From positions 1 to 64,000 of the forward strand of contig NZ_NIOF01000006.1 of NCBI RefSeq assembly GCF_002205645.1: a stretch of 64,000 bases of DNA. Reading direction: 5' to 3'. Under the pieces are notes generated by a model, which had not been told where the DNA came from, ran no database searches, and was given only the letters and a program-made list of their open reading frames with translations. The DNA comes from Roseateles aquatilis. Lineage in GTDB: Bacteria > Pseudomonadota > Gammaproteobacteria > Burkholderiales > Burkholderiaceae_C. Of this stretch, positions 10,754 through 20,967 are shown piece after piece. The translations under genes and the position numbers were made by a program. Within the stretch, counting starts at the first letter, position 1; each line of letters opens with the position of its first letter.

Positions 10754-10991
10754 CGCGGCGGCTCGAGGCGGGCTCGATCAGTAAGGGCGTCGGGCGGCGT
10801 CAGGACGACGTCGACGCCGGGGGACGACGGGAAGGGCGAAGAACGGCGGATCACCGGGAGTCGGCGCGCTTGCAAGGCGTTACCAACTTCGCGCGGCCCC
10901 GGGCGCGCCCGCATTGAGAGCGGTCTTGCGCCTGGGCGAGAATGAGCCGCAGATTCTAAAGGGCAGGACAGTGCGGGGAGCGGAGGATCCG

Positions 10992-12107
10992 ATGGCCATC
11001 AGGGCAGCTCACAGCCGGACAGCGACGGATGCCGTCGATCCGTCCGGTGCGCCGAGCACCCAGCCCGCCTGGGAAGAGACCCGGCTGGACGCCCGTCCCT
11101 CCACGCCCGCGCCGCTGATCGACGCCCGCCGACGCTTCGACGTCTGCCATGTCGGGCTGGTGCTGCGCGCGGTGCTCGGCGTGCAGCTGTCGCTGTCGCT
11201 GGGCCTGGCGATGGCCTGCGAGACCCCCGCGCAATGGGCCTGGGCGATGGGGGGCGCGTCGGTCGCCTCGCTGAGCGCCGTGCTGGCCTGGCTGCTGATC
11301 GTCTGCGCCGCCAAGCGCGTGTTGTCCCGGCTGCCGGAATGGGCGCAGTGGGCGCTGCCCATCGCGCTCGGGGCGATTTGCGCCCATGGCGGCGCGTTGC
11401 TGCTGGAGGCGGTCGAGCTCGGCCGGCTCGGCGTGCTGCAGCGGGTGGCGGCGGTGCTGGCCGGCGCGCTGGCCGCGGCGGTGCTGCTGAGCTGGCTCAA
11501 GCTGCGCGAGCGCGCCCAGGCGCCGGCCGACGCGATGGCGCGGCTGGTGGAGCTGCAATCCCGCATCCGCCCCCACTTCCTGTTCAACACGCTCAACACC
11601 GCGATCGCGCTGGTGCGGGTCGATCCCAACCGCGCCGAGGAGGTGCTGGAGGACCTGGCCGAGCTGTTCCGCGTCGCGCTGGAGGATGCCGGTCCGCACG
11701 CGGAAGGCGTGCGGCTGGCGCAGGAGGTGGAGCTCGCGCGTCGTTATCTGGCCATCGAGCAACTGCGCTTCGGCGACCGGCTGCGCGTGCGCTGGCAGCT
11801 CGATCCGCATGCCGCCGACGCGCGCGTGCCGCCGCTGCTGCTGCAGCCGCTGGTGGAGAACGCGGTGCGGCATGGCGTCGAGCCCAACGACGGCGGCGGC
11901 GATGTCGACATCGTGACGCGCGCCCATGGCGGCGAGGTCGAGATCCGCGTCGTCAACACGGTCGGGCTGCCGTCGCGCGGGCAAGGGCATGGGCTGGCGC
12001 TGCGCAACGTGCGGCAGCGCCTGCGCCTGATGCACGACGTGGCGGCGCGGCTGGAGGCCGGGCCCGGCGACGGGCGCTTCATCGTGCGCATCGTGCTGCC
12101 GCGTTGA
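10992..12107 (+). CDS. algZ: AlgZ/LytS-type sensor histidine kinase
   Basis: A 371-residue inner-membrane kinase. About 4 hydrophobic segments occupy residues 55-170, then a HisKA_7TM/LytS-type kinase core: the phosphorylated His is H195 in RIRPHFLFNTLN, and the N-box is LLLQPLVENAVRHGVEP, followed by a glycine-rich GQGHGLALRNVRQRL. It should phosphorylate the response regulator encoded next. I choose the ATG at 10992 because CGGAGGA lies a few bases upstream; an in-frame start 78 bases earlier lacks this. Position between argH and the hem genes supports AlgZ (FimS). The signal sensed is not known. Confidence 0.85.
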   Translation: MAIRAAHSRTATDAVDPSGAPSTQPAWEETRLDARPSTPAPLIDARRRFDVCHVGLVLRAVLGVQLSLSLGLAMACETPAQWAWAMGGASVASLSAVLAWLLIVCAAKRVLSRLPEWAQWALPIALGAICAHGGALLLEAVELGRLGVLQRVAAVLAGALAAAVLLSWLKLRERAQAPADAMARLVELQSRIRPHFLFNTLNTAIALVRVDPNRAEEVLEDLAELFRVALEDAGPHAEGVRLAQEVELARRYLAIEQLRFGDRLRVRWQLDPHAADARVPPLLLQPLVENAVRHGVEPNDGGGDVDIVTRAHGGEVEIRVVNTVGLPSRGQGHGLALRNVRQRLRLMHDVAARLEAGPGDGRFIVRIVLPR

Positions 12108-12139
12108 CCGCGGCCGGCATGGACAGGGGAACGAACGAC

Positions 12140-12952
12140 ATGCTGACTCATCCGCCGCTGAAGGTATTGATCGTCGACGACGAGCCGCTCGCGCGCCTGC
12201 GCCTGCGCGGTCTCGTGGAGGCGAACGAGGAGCCGCGCGCCGAGGTCGTCGCCGAGGCCGGCAGCGGCGATCAGGCGCTGGTCTGGTTGCGCGACCATGC
12301 CTGCGACCTGATCCTGCTGGACGTGCAGATGCCCGGACTGGACGGCCTGGGGCTGGCCGAGGCGCTGCGCGGCCGGCCGTTCGCGCCGGCGATCGTCTTT
12401 GTCACGGCGCATGCACAGCACGCGCTGCAGGCCTTCGAGCTGGAGGCGCTGGACTACCTGACCAAGCCGGTCCGCCGCGAGCGCCTGCAGGGCAGCCTGG
12501 CCCGCGCGGCGCAGCGCCTGGGCGAGCGCGCCGCCGCACAGGCGCGGGACGATCAGGAGCGGCCCTCCGGCGCGGACACCCCGGTCATCAACATCACCGA
12601 GCGCGGCCGGCTGCTGCGCGTGCCGCTGAGCGAGGTGCTGTACTTCAAGGCCGAGCTCAAGTACCTGACGCTGCGCACGGCGACGCAGAGCCACGTGATG
12701 GACGGCTCGCTCAGCGATCTGGAACAGCGCTTGGGTGACCGCTTCCTGCGCGTGCATCGCAACGCGCTGGTGGCGAAGTCGGCGGTGCGGGAGCTGGAGC
12801 GCCATGTCCCGACCGAAGGCCCGGCGGACGCCGACGGCGATACCGCCGGCGAGCTGGGCTGGGCGGTGCGCATCGCCCATGTCAACGAATGGCTGGCGGT
12901 GTCGCGCCGCCAGGTCGCGGCGGTGCGGGAGGCGCTGGCGGGCCAGCGCTGA
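12140..12952 (+). CDS. algR: AlgR-type LytTR response regulator
   Basis: A 270-residue DNA-binding response regulator. The receiver domain has the acidic pair VDDEP near residue 12, phosphoacceptor D61 in LILLDVQMPG, and YLTKPV with the conserved Lys. The C-terminal LytTR domain (about residues 145-265) contains VLYFKAELKYLTLRT and RFLRVHRNALV, typical of AlgR/LytR. A spacer rich in Pro, Ala, Asp and Gly (EGPADADGDTAGE) interrupts the LytTR domain. The start has AGGGGA nine bases upstream and follows algZ by 32 bases, so the two are cotranscribed. In Pseudomonas AlgR controls alginate and type IV pili; the targets here are unknown. Confidence 0.88.
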   Translation: MLTHPPLKVLIVDDEPLARLRLRGLVEANEEPRAEVVAEAGSGDQALVWLRDHACDLILLDVQMPGLDGLGLAEALRGRPFAPAIVFVTAHAQHALQAFELEALDYLTKPVRRERLQGSLARAAQRLGERAAAQARDDQERPSGADTPVINITERGRLLRVPLSEVLYFKAELKYLTLRTATQSHVMDGSLSDLEQRLGDRFLRVHRNALVAKSAVRELERHVPTEGPADADGDTAGELGWAVRIAHVNEWLAVSRRQVAAVREALAGQR

Positions 12953-13091
12953 TCGCACGGACCGGCCGCGGTCGGGTGGCCGCGCACACCCCGAACCACG
13001 GTCCGTCGCTCCATGAAGGGCGCAGGAGCCGCCCTGGCGCTCGGCGCGGCGGGGGGCGTCGCCCGAGAGCGCCGCTCCGCCGCGCGGGATC

Positions 13092-15986
13092 TCAGCCCGT
13101 GTTGCGCAACCCCGCCGCGATGCCGTTGATGGACAGGTGGATGCCGCGCTGCACGCGCTCCAGGCGCGGGTCCTCGGCGCGTTTCTCCGCCGGGATGGCG
13201 CGGTAGCGGCGCATCAGCTCGACTTGCAGGTGGTTGAGCGGATCGATGTAGGGGAAGCGGTGCTCGATCGAGCGCGCCAGCGCCGGATTCGCCGCCAGGC
13301 GGTCGGCCTCGCCGGTGATCAGCGCGAGCGCGGCCTCGGTGCGCGAGAACTCGGCCTCGATGGCGCCGAAGATCCGCTTGCCCAGGCGCTTGTCCTCGAC
13401 CAGTTCCAGGTAGCGCCGCGCGATGTCCAGATCGGCCTTGGCCAGCACCATGTCCAGGTTGGACAGCAGCGTGCGGAAGAACGGCCACTGCTTGTACATG
13501 CGCTTGAGCAGCGTCAGCTTCTCCTCGCGCCCGGCCTTGTCCTGCCCGAGGAAGCTGTCGATGCCCGAGCCGAAGCCGCACCAGCCCGGCAGCGTGATGC
13601 GCGACTGCCCCCAGCTGAAGCCCCACGGGATCGCGCGCAGGTCCTCGATCGCCCGCGTGGCCTTGCGCGAGGCGGGGCGGGAGCCGATGTTGAGCTCCGC
13701 GATCTCGCGGATCGGCGTGGCGGCGAAGAAGAAGTCGGCGAAACCCGGCGTGTCGTACACCAGCCCGCGATAGGCGGCGAAGCTGGTGTCGGACAGCGCC
13801 TGCGCCGCCTCCATGAAGGCCTTGGGCGCGGGCTTGGTCGGGTGCAGCAGCGTGGCTTCCAGCGTGGCGGCGACCAGCGTCTCCAGGTTGCGCCGGCCGA
13901 TCTCCGGATTGGCGTACTTGGAGTTGATGACCTCGCCCTGCTCGGTCAGGCGGATCTGGCCGTTCACCGTGCCCGGGGGCTGCGCCAGGATGGCCTGGTA
14001 GCTCGGACCGCCGCCGCGGCCGACCGTGCCGCCGCGGCCGTGGAACAGCCGCAGCGTCAGCGGCCCTTGCTGCCGCAGCTCGTCGAACAGCCGCACCAGC
14101 GCGATCTCGGCGCGATAGAGCTCCCAGCTGCTGGTGAAGACGCCGCCGTCCTTGTTGGAGTCGGAGTAGCCCAGCATGATGTCCTGCTCGCCGCCGGAGC
14201 GGCGCACCAGCGCGGCCATGCCGGGCAGGTCGTAGAAGCCGCGCATGATGCCCGGCGCGTTGCGCAGGTCGGCGATCGTCTCGAACAGCGGCACCACGAT
14301 CAGGTCGCTCACCGCCTCGCCGTCGAGCGTGCCGCGCAGCAGGCCCACTTCCTTCAGCAGCAATTGCACCTCGAGCAGGTCGCTGACGTCCTCGGTGTGG
14401 GAAATGATGTAGTGGCGCAGCGCCTCGCGGCCGTACCGCGCCAGCGATTCGCGCGCGGTCTCGAAGATCGCCAGCTCGCCGCGTGTCTTCTCGCTGTATT
14501 CGACGCCCAGCACGCGCAGCGGCCGGGTCTGGTTGAGCAGGTCGACCAGCAGCGCGCGGCGTTCGGTCTCGTCCAGCGCCGCGTAGTCGTCGCACACGCG
14601 CGCCGTCTTCAGCAGCTCCACGACGACCAGCTCGTGCTGGTCGGAGCTCTGGCGCAGGTCCAGCGTCGCGAGGTGGAAGCCGAACACCTGCACCGCGCGG
14701 ATCAGCGGCTTCAGGCGCGGCGCGATCAGCGCGTGGGCATGGTGGCTCTCCAGCGAGGCCTGGATGACGCGCAGGTCCGCCAGCAGTTCCTCCGGCGTGA
14801 CGTAGGGGTCCTGCGGCGCGACCGCGTGGCGCAGCGCCTCGGTGCCGGTCAGCGCGTGCAGCGTCGCCGCCAGGCGGGCGTACATGCCGGTGAGCGCGCG
14901 CCGGTAGGGCTCGTCCATGCGGTGCTCGTTGACGTCCGGGCTGCGCTCGGCCAGCGCCTGCATGTCCGGCGTGACGCCGGCCAGCCGCAGCGAGATCGAC
15001 AGCTCCGCCCCCAGCTCGTGCAGCTCGGTCAGGTAGTGGCGCAGCGCGAGCTCGCTCTGCCGCGTCAGCGCCTGGCGCATCGTGTCCGCGGTCACGTTGG
15101 GGTTGCCGTCGCGGTCGCCGCCGATCCACTGGCCCATGCGCAGGAAGGGCGCCACGTCCTCGCCCGGCAGCGCTTCCTCCAGCTCCGTGTAGAGCTTGGG
15201 GATCTCGCGCAGGAAGGTCGCGTGGTAGTAGCTCAGCGAGTTCTCGATCTCGTCGGACACGGTCAGCTTCGAGTACCGCAGCATCCGCGTCTGCCACAGC
15301 TGCGTGACGCGGGCACGGATCAGGCTTTCGTTGGCGGCCTTCTCGCGCTCGGTGTGCAGGCGGTCGCGCGCGGTGACCAGCTCGGCGATGGCGCGCTCGG
15401 CGTCCAGGATGCTCTTGCGCTGCACCTCGGTCGGATGGGCGGTCAGCACCGGCGACACGAAGCCGTGGCGCAGCGTGTTGGCCACCTCGGCCGGTCGAAC
15501 GCCGGCATCGAACAGCCGCTCCAGCGCATAGGCCAGCGAGCCCGGCTGCAGGTTGCCCTCGCGGTCGTGAACCTCGCGGCGGCGCACGTGGTGGCGGTCC
15601 TCGGCGATGTTGGCCAGGTGCGAGAAATAGCTAAAGGCGCGGATCACGCTGACGGTCTGCTCGCCGGACAGCCCCTTGAGCAGCTTGTCCATCTGCTTGC
15701 CGGCCTGTGCGTCGCGCTTGAGGCGGAAAGCCACCGACAGTTGCCGCACGCGCTCGACCAGCTCGTAGGCCTCGCGGCCCTCCTGCTCGCGGATCACCTC
15801 GCCCAGGATGCGGCCCAGCAGGCGGATGTCGTCCATCAGCGGCTGGTTCTTGTCCTTGACCGAGCGGGGCAGGGCGGGCGCCGATCGCGCGGCCTTGCCG
15901 GCGGTCTTGCTGGCGCTCTTGCCGGGGGGCTTCCGCGCGGGCTGGGCGGTGCTGCGCGAGGGGCGGGAGGCGGAACTGGCGGGCAT
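13092..15986 (-). CDS. ppc: Phosphoenolpyruvate carboxylase
   Basis: A 964-residue enzyme that fixes bicarbonate onto PEP to give oxaloacetate, refilling the TCA cycle. Catalytic signatures are plain: [13 protein letters not shown] (about residues 185-197, catalytic His), [35 protein letters not shown], and the C-terminal [12 protein letters not shown] that ends the enzyme family. The first 45 residues are an Ala/Lys/Pro/Ser-rich extension before the conserved [20 protein letters not shown]. It converges on algR, with 139 bases between stops, and is divergent from hemC across 286 bases. Confidence 0.97.
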   Translation of the reverse strand: MPASSASRPSRSTAQPARKPPGKSASKTAGKAARSAPALPRSVKDKNQPLMDDIRLLGRILGEVIREQEGREAYELVERVRQLSVAFRLKRDAQAGKQMDKLLKGLSGEQTVSVIRAFSYFSHLANIAEDRHHVRRREVHDREGNLQPGSLAYALERLFDAGVRPAEVANTLRHGFVSPVLTAHPTEVQRKSILDAERAIAELVTARDRLHTEREKAANESLIRARVTQLWQTRMLRYSKLTVSDEIENSLSYYHATFLREIPKLYTELEEALPGEDVAPFLRMGQWIGGDRDGNPNVTADTMRQALTRQSELALRHYLTELHELGAELSISLRLAGVTPDMQALAERSPDVNEHRMDEPYRRALTGMYARLAATLHALTGTEALRHAVAPQDPYVTPEELLADLRVIQASLESHHAHALIAPRLKPLIRAVQVFGFHLATLDLRQSSDQHELVVVELLKTARVCDDYAALDETERRALLVDLLNQTRPLRVLGVEYSEKTRGELAIFETARESLARYGREALRHYIISHTEDVSDLLEVQLLLKEVGLLRGTLDGEAVSDLIVVPLFETIADLRNAPGIMRGFYDLPGMAALVRRSGGEQDIMLGYSDSNKDGGVFTSSWELYRAEIALVRLFDELRQQGPLTLRLFHGRGGTVGRGGGPSYQAILAQPPGTVNGQIRLTEQGEVINSKYANPEIGRRNLETLVAATLEATLLHPTKPAPKAFMEAAQALSDTSFAAYRGLVYDTPGFADFFFAATPIREIAELNIGSRPASRKATRAIEDLRAIPWGFSWGQSRITLPGWCGFGSGIDSFLGQDKAGREEKLTLLKRMYKQWPFFRTLLSNLDMVLAKADLDIARRYLELVEDKRLGKRIFGAIEAEFSRTEAALALITGEADRLAANPALARSIEHRFPYIDPLNHLQVELMRRYRAIPAEKRAEDPRLERVQRGIHLSINGIAAGLRNTG

Positions 15987-16070
15987 GGCGTCGTCTTCGT
16001 GAGGAGGGCAGAAGGCGGGAGGCGCCGCAGGGCGCGGCGGCCGCGCGCTACGGGCTCGACGGATTCGGAT

Positions 16071-16083
16071 GTAACCGAGTTAC
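16071..16083. promoter_or_regulatory. Small dyad in the ppc/hemC divergent region
   Basis: GTAAC and GTTAC arms around CGA form a 13-base dyad 85 bases upstream of the ppc start, in a locally A+T-richer patch (about 16065-16110) of an otherwise G+C-rich gap. This is the likeliest place for the ppc promoter and an operator, but I cannot place -10/-35 boxes with confidence. The rest of the 286-base gap shows nothing clear. Confidence 0.3.
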
Positions 16084-16272
16084 GTTCGATTGACTTTAGC
16101 AGTTTCTCCTGGCGCGGCCCGCCCTCGGCAGGCTCCGGGATCGCGCAAGCGTCGCTTCGCGGCAACCGACGGGCCTGGAGGCGGGGCCGGCGACGACGGA
16201 TGTCATGGGCATGGCGACAGGCGTTCTCGCCGCGGTAACCGTTGTTCTCGCCCTCGGCTAGCATGCCGGCCC

Positions 16273-17205
16273 ATGACAACACAAGAATTCGTGATCGCCA
16301 CCCGGGAGAGCCGCCTCGCGCTCTGGCAGGCGGAACACGTGCAGGCGCTGCTGCGCGCGCGCGGGCTGGCGGTGCGTTTGCTGGGCATGACGACGCGTGG
16401 CGACCAGATCCTGGACAAGACGCTGTCCAAGGTCGGCGGCAAGGGGCTGTTCGTCAAGGAGCTGGAGACGGCGATCGAGGACGGACGCGCCCAGCTCGCG
16501 GTGCATTCGCTCAAGGACGTGCCGATGGAGCTGCCGGAGGGCTTCGTGCTCGCCGCGGTGCTGGAGCGCGAGGACCCGCGCGACGCGCTGGTGTCGACGC
16601 GTTTCGACAGCCTGGACGCCTTGCCGCGGGGCGCGCGCGTCGGCACCTCCAGCCTGCGCCGGGTGACGCAGCTCAAGAGCCGGCGGCCCGACCTGGTCAT
16701 CGAGCCGCTGCGCGGCAACCTCGACACGCGGCTGCGCAAGTTGGACGAAGGCCAGCACGACGCGATCGTGCTGGCGGCGGCGGGGCTGAAGCGGCTGGGG
16801 CTGGACGGGCGCATCCGCCAGTACTTCGGCGTCGACGAGATGATCCCGTGCGCGGGGCAGGGCGCGCTGGGCATCGAGATCCGCGCCGACGCGGCGATGC
16901 TGCGTCCGCACCTGGACGCCCTCGCGCATCGCCCGACCTGGCTGGCGACGGCGGCCGAGCGGGCGGTGTCGCGTGCGCTGGGCGGCAGTTGCTCGATGCC
17001 GCTGGCCGCCCATGCGCGATGGGGCGCTGACGGGGAACTGACCCTGTCCACCGCCCTGGGGCACCCCATCCATCCGGAGCGGGCGCTGCTGACGGCGAGC
17101 GAGCGGGCCGCCGTGGCCGACACGGCCGCGGCCGAGGCGCTCGGCCGCCGGGCCGCCGCGGTGCTGAGCGCGCAGGGCGCCGATGAGTACCTGAAGGACG
17201 TCTGA
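16273..17205 (+). CDS. hemC: Hydroxymethylbilane synthase (porphobilinogen deaminase)
   Basis: A 310-residue cytosolic enzyme that joins four porphobilinogens into hydroxymethylbilane in haem synthesis. The dipyrromethane cofactor Cys is C240 in [22 protein letters not shown] near the N-terminus, [11 protein letters not shown] and the GTSSLRR motif fit the family, and length is standard. The internal ATG encoding [16 protein letters not shown] is chosen because homologues start just before this segment. Its stop overlaps the hemD start by one base, so hemC-hemD-hemX-hemY form an operon. Confidence 0.96.
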   Translation: MTTQEFVIATRESRLALWQAEHVQALLRARGLAVRLLGMTTRGDQILDKTLSKVGGKGLFVKELETAIEDGRAQLAVHSLKDVPMELPEGFVLAAVLEREDPRDALVSTRFDSLDALPRGARVGTSSLRRVTQLKSRRPDLVIEPLRGNLDTRLRKLDEGQHDAIVLAAAGLKRLGLDGRIRQYFGVDEMIPCAGQGALGIEIRADAAMLRPHLDALAHRPTWLATAAERAVSRALGGSCSMPLAAHARWGADGELTLSTALGHPIHPERALLTASERAAVADTAAAEALGRRAAAVLSAQGADEYLKDV

Positions 17206-18071
17206 TGACGGACGTGGTCCGCCTGCTGCTGACCCGTCCCCAGGCGCAAGCCGACGACTGGACGCGGCGGATGGCGGCGCTGGGCGTGCCGACGGTCTCG
17301 TTGCCGTTGATCGATATCGAGTCGGCCGACGACCCCGAGCCGGCCCGACTGGCCTGGGCGGCGCTGCCCGCGATCGATCTGGCGATGTTCGTGAGTCCGA
17401 ACGCGGTCCGGCATTTCTTCGAGCACCGTCCGGGTGGCGACACGCCGGGCGGTCCTCCCGACGCCGCTGCGTTGTCCACCCGCTCCGAATGGCCCGCGAA
17501 GACCTGGGCGGCCACCGTCGGTCCGGGCAGCGCGCAGGCGTTGATCGCCCACGGCGTGCCGGCCGAGCGCATCGTGCAGCCGCCGGAGGGCGCGGAGAGC
17601 CTCGATTCCGAGCACCTGTGGCCGGAGTTGCGGCGCGTCGCCGGCGCCGACTGGTCTGGACGCCGCGTGCTGCTGGTGCGCGGCGACGGCGGTCGCGAAT
17701 GGCTGGCCGACCGGCTGCGCGAGGCCGGTGCCGTCGTGGACGCGGTCAGCGTCTATCGCCGGACCTGTCCGTCCGCGGACGCGGCCACGCGGACCCTGCT
17801 GCGGCAGGCGCTGGCCGCCCCCGAACGGCATGTGTGGCTGTTCAGCAGCTCCGAGGCGATCGGCCACCTGGAAACGCTCGAACGGGGGACACGCGCCGGT
17901 GATCCTCCCCCCGACTGGGCGCGGGTACGGGCGGTGGCCACCCATGAGCGGATCGCCGCGCGGGCGCAAGCCCTCGGGGTGGGGCATGTGGTTTTGGTGC
18001 GACCTGATGCCCCCGCTGTCGCGGGCGCGTTCCGGATGCTGTCGGGGCCCACCCTAGAATCGCCGACGTGA
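17205..18071 (+). CDS. hemD: Uroporphyrinogen-III synthase
   Basis: A 288-residue protein that closes and inverts ring D of hydroxymethylbilane to make uroporphyrinogen III. Sequence is weakly conserved in this family, but the N-terminal LLLTRPQAQADDWTRRMAALG, FVSPNAVRHFF, TVGPGSAQAL and RVLLVRGDGGREWLADRLREAGA segments follow the HemD pattern of two similar lobes. Position directly after hemC (one-base overlap) and before hemX (four-base overlap) makes the call firm. Confidence 0.93.
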   Translation: MTDVVRLLLTRPQAQADDWTRRMAALGVPTVSLPLIDIESADDPEPARLAWAALPAIDLAMFVSPNAVRHFFEHRPGGDTPGGPPDAAALSTRSEWPAKTWAATVGPGSAQALIAHGVPAERIVQPPEGAESLDSEHLWPELRRVAGADWSGRRVLLVRGDGGREWLADRLREAGAVVDAVSVYRRTCPSADAATRTLLRQALAAPERHVWLFSSSEAIGHLETLERGTRAGDPPPDWARVRAVATHERIAARAQALGVGHVVLVRPDAPAVAGAFRMLSGPTLESPT

Positions 18072-19222
18072 GCGAGACCAACACCCCAGCGGCCGACGTT
18101 TCGTCGTCCACCAAACCCGCCGCCCCCTCTGCCGCCCGTTCCGGCGCGACGTTGACGCAGGCCGTCGTCGTCGCCGTCGGTCTGGTGGCCCTGCTGGCCC
18201 TCGGGCTGGCCTGGCAGAGCCAGCAACGGCTCAAGCAGGTCGAGCAGGAACTCGTCCGGCGCCAGGACAGCAGCCAGAGCGAGGCCAACATTGCCCGCGA
18301 CCAGGCGCGCCAGGCGCAGGACCTGAGCCGCGACACGGCCGCCAAGGTCGCGCTGCTGGACGCGCGGCTGTCCGAGGTCGCGGTGCAGCGCGAGCAGCTC
18401 GAATCGCTGATGCAGTCGATGAACCGGTCGCGCGACGAGAACGTCGTCGGCGACATCGAGGCCTCGCTGCGCGTCGCGATGCAGCAGGGCACGATCACCG
18501 GCAGCGCCGAGCCGCTGGTGGCGGCCCTCAAGCAGGCCGACGAGCGGCTGGCGCGCTACAAGCAGCCCCGCCTGGAGGGCGTGCGCCGCGCGGTGACGCG
18601 CGACCTGGAGCGCGTCAAGGCGGTCAGCGTCGTCGACGTGTCGACGCTGACGGTCAAGCTGGACGAGGTGGTGCGCCAAGTGGACGACCTGCCGCTGCTG
18701 GCGGTGGCCCAGCCGGGCCGCGAGGCGCCGGGCGCCGCCGGCCAGGCTTCCAACAAGACGGACGAGGCCCGTGCCGCGCACGCGCGCAAGGCCGGGCCGC
18801 CGCCCGCCGGCGCCGCGTCCGAGGCCGGGTCCGGCTGGTGGTCGCATCTGTGGGACCAGGCCGGGGACCGCTGGACTTCCCTTTCCGGCGAAGTCTGGCG
18901 CGAGGCCCGCGGGCTGCTGCGCGTGACCCGCATCGATCATCCCGAGGCCGCGCTGATCGCGCCCGAGCAGGCCTTCTTCCTGCGCGAGAACCTCAAGCTG
19001 CGCCTCCTGAACGCGCGGCTGGCGTTGCTGAGCCGCCAGTTCGACACCGCCCAGACCGACCTGCGGGAGGCTCAAGGCATGCTGGATCGTTACTTCGACG
19101 GGCGGTCGCGCAAGCTGTCGGTGACGGTGGAGCTGCTGCGTCAGGTGCAGGGCCAGTCCCGGCAGGTGAGCGTGCCGCGCCCCGACGACACGCTGGCCGC
19201 GCTCAGCGCGGTCGCGCGTTGA
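18068..19222 (+). CDS. hemX: HemX-like membrane protein
   Basis: A 384-residue protein starting at GTG within a four-base overlap with hemD. It has a Ser/Ala/Pro-rich cytoplasmic head, one membrane helix (about residues 30-50, TQAVVVAVGLVALLALGLAW), then a long coiled-coil periplasmic part (RLKQVEQELVRR through VQREQLESLMQS) and a helical C-terminal domain. This layout is the HemX family, often labelled uroporphyrinogen-III C-methyltransferase although no SAM-binding motif is present. The role in haem synthesis is not proven; the operon position suggests a scaffold or regulator. Confidence 0.87.
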   Translation: MSETNTPAADVSSSTKPAAPSAARSGATLTQAVVVAVGLVALLALGLAWQSQQRLKQVEQELVRRQDSSQSEANIARDQARQAQDLSRDTAAKVALLDARLSEVAVQREQLESLMQSMNRSRDENVVGDIEASLRVAMQQGTITGSAEPLVAALKQADERLARYKQPRLEGVRRAVTRDLERVKAVSVVDVSTLTVKLDEVVRQVDDLPLLAVAQPGREAPGAAGQASNKTDEARAAHARKAGPPPAGAASEAGSGWWSHLWDQAGDRWTSLSGEVWREARGLLRVTRIDHPEAALIAPEQAFFLRENLKLRLLNARLALLSRQFDTAQTDLREAQGMLDRYFDGRSRKLSVTVELLRQVQGQSRQVSVPRPDDTLAALSAVAR

Positions 19223-19232
19223 GGAGATCGCC

Positions 19233-20480
19233 ATGCGCATGGTGATCTGGCTGGTGCTGCTGTTCGTCGCGGCGGTGGTCGCGGCGCTGACGCTGGGCAA
19301 CAACGACGGTCTGGCCAGTTTCTACTGGCGCGGCTGGCGGATGGATGTTTCGCTCAACCTGTTCCTGCTGCTGCTGGTGGCGGGGTGCTTCGCGCTGATG
19401 ACGCTGATGCAGACGCTGGACGCGCTGCTGACGTTGCCCAAGCGGGCGCGGCTGTGGCGCATGGCCCAGCGCGAGCGCAGCGCGCAGGTCGCGCTGCGCG
19501 AGGCCTGGGCGGACTATTTCGGCGCGCGCTACAGCCGCGCCCAGAAGGCCGCCCAGCGGGCGCTGAACATCCAGTCGCAGACGCCGGACCTGGCGCAGGA
19601 CGGCTCGTTCATGGCGCTGGCGCATCTGGTCGCCGCGCAGAGCGCGCACCGGCTGCAGGACCGCCGCAATCGGGACGACCACCTGCGGCAGGCGCTGCAG
19701 GTCGCGTCGCAGTCCGCCGGCGCGCGTGCGCAGGAAGAGGGCGCACGCCTGCTGGCCGCGGAATGGGCGTTGGACGAGCGTGACGCGCAGCGGGCCTTGG
19801 GGCTGCTTGGCGAACTGACGCCAGGCGTCGCGCGCCGCACGCAGGCCTTGCGGCTGAAGCTGCAGGCCAGCCGCCTGGCGCATCAGCCGCTGGAGGCGCT
19901 GCGCACCGCGCGCTTGCTGGCCAAGCATCAGGGGTTCTCGAAATCGGCGGCGCAGGGCTTGCTGCGGTCGTTGGCGTGCGAAGCGCTGGAAACGGCCCGC
20001 GACGTCGACCAACTGCGCATCACCTGGCAGCAGCTGGATGCCTCCGACCGACGCGACGTGTTCGTCGCGTCACGGGCGGCGCATTGCGCGGCGTCGCTCG
20101 GCGCGCCGGAAGACGGGCGCGGCTGGCTGCGCCCGTTCTGGGAGTCCATCGTCGAGCAGGGCGCCGATGAGCGCCAGGCGCTGGCCGAAGCGTTGGTGCC
20201 GTGCATGCCCGGCCTGGGCCCCGAATGGCTGCAGCGGCTGGAGACGGCGGTGCAACGCTTCCCGCGCGACGGCACGATGGCCTACGCGCTGGGGCATGCG
20301 CTGGCCGAGCGCCAGTTGTGGGGCAAGGCGCGGCTCATGCTGGAGCAGGCGGCGGAGGACCGCGAACTGGCGGTCGCGTCGCGTCGTCGCAGTTGGCTGC
20401 GTCTGGCCGAGATGGCGGAGCAGGACGGCGACACGGAGCGCCGAGCCCGCTACTTCGAGGCCGCCGCAACGCTGGGTTGA
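19233..20480 (+). CDS. hemY: HemY-like TPR membrane protein
   Basis: A 415-residue inner-membrane protein with two N-terminal helices (about 3-22 and 40-65) followed by TPR-like alpha-helical repeats (for example AQKAAQRALNIQSQTPD, LARTARLLAKHQGF and ALGHALAERQLWGKARLMLEQAA). This is the proteobacterial HemY of hem operons, unrelated to protoporphyrinogen oxidase HemY of Bacillus. GAGGAG lies about seven bases before the ATG, and it starts 11 bases after hemX. The exact biochemical role is not known. Confidence 0.9.
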   Translation: MRMVIWLVLLFVAAVVAALTLGNNDGLASFYWRGWRMDVSLNLFLLLLVAGCFALMTLMQTLDALLTLPKRARLWRMAQRERSAQVALREAWADYFGARYSRAQKAAQRALNIQSQTPDLAQDGSFMALAHLVAAQSAHRLQDRRNRDDHLRQALQVASQSAGARAQEEGARLLAAEWALDERDAQRALGLLGELTPGVARRTQALRLKLQASRLAHQPLEALRTARLLAKHQGFSKSAAQGLLRSLACEALETARDVDQLRITWQQLDASDRRDVFVASRAAHCAASLGAPEDGRGWLRPFWESIVEQGADERQALAEALVPCMPGLGPEWLQRLETAVQRFPRDGTMAYALGHALAERQLWGKARLMLEQAAEDRELAVASRRRSWLRLAEMAEQDGDTERRARYFEAAATLG

Positions 20481-20500
20481 GAGATTTTTCGGGGAGATTC

Positions 20501-20530
20501 TTGCAGACCCCTAAAAACTCATGCTATAGT
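20501..20530 (+). promoter_or_regulatory. Sigma-70 promoter of the tRNA-Arg pair
   Basis: TTGCAG (20501-20506) and TATAGT (20525-20530) are separated by 18 bases in a locally A+T-rich stretch. Transcription would start a few bases before the first tRNA at 20543. Confidence 0.7.
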
Positions 20531-20542
20531 CGCAGTCTTTCA

Positions 20543-20619
20543 GCGGCTGTAGCTCAGTTGGATAGAGTACTTGGCTACGAACCAAGGGGTCGTGGGTTCG
20601 AATCCTGCCAGCCGCACCA
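20543..20619 (+). tRNA. tRNA-Arg (anticodon ACG), copy 1
   Basis: A 77-nucleotide cloverleaf with encoded CCA. The acceptor stem GCGGCTG pairs with CAGCCGC, and the anticodon stem CTTGG/CCAAG closes the loop CTACGAA with anticodon ACG, which reads CGN Arg codons after A-to-I editing. The T-loop is TTCGAAT. It lies 62 bases after hemY. Confidence 0.97.
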
Positions 20620-20739
20620 GAAAAACTCTTGAAGTTCGAATATCTCCGGATGTTTGAAATTCAGGAAATCAACAAGAAGAAGTAACAATAAAAAGCAGGC
20701 ATCGCTCCCACGACGGCGATCCTGATCAGTAAAAGTCGT

Positions 20740-20816
20740 GCGGCTGTAGCTCAGTTGGATAGAGTACTTGGCTACGAACCAAGGGGTCGTGGGTTCGAAT
20801 CCTGCCAGCCGCACCA
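20740..20816 (+). tRNA. tRNA-Arg (anticodon ACG), copy 2
   Basis: Identical over all 77 nucleotides to the copy 120 bases upstream, including the encoded CCA. No separate strong promoter is seen in the spacer, so both probably come from one transcript ending at the terminator just downstream. The spacer is not similar to other sequence in the window. Confidence 0.97.
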
Positions 20817-20822
20817 AAATCG

Positions 20823-20858
20823 AAAGGCCAGCGTTTCAAGACGCTGGCCTTTTTCTTT
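20823..20858 (+). terminator. Rho-independent terminator after the tRNA pair
   Basis: The stem AAAGGCCAGCGT / ACGCTGGCCTTT has a six-base loop and is followed by a T-rich run ending near 20858. It is the clearest intrinsic terminator in the window and may also act for the converging racemase gene. Confidence 0.9.
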
Positions 20859-20967
20859 GCCTGAGAGAAATCGAGCGCCAAGGCGATCCCTGGTGGTGTT
20901 CGATAAATACTCGAATGCGTGGCGATGTGGGGGCAGTCCACATACTCGTGGGCGAGGCCGACAGATA

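Noticed and set aside
13137-16238. A 1033-codon open frame antisense to ppc, and similar long antisense frames at 46911-49832, 50605-52659 and 55925-58261
   Set aside because: They mirror well-supported genes, are dominated by Arg, Ala, Gly and Gln-rich runs, have no motifs and arise because G+C-rich coding leaves few stops on the other strand.
20543-20816. tRNA pair considered as an integration site for a genomic island
   Set aside because: No integrase follows and the second copy is a full tRNA with its own terminator rather than a short att duplicate.
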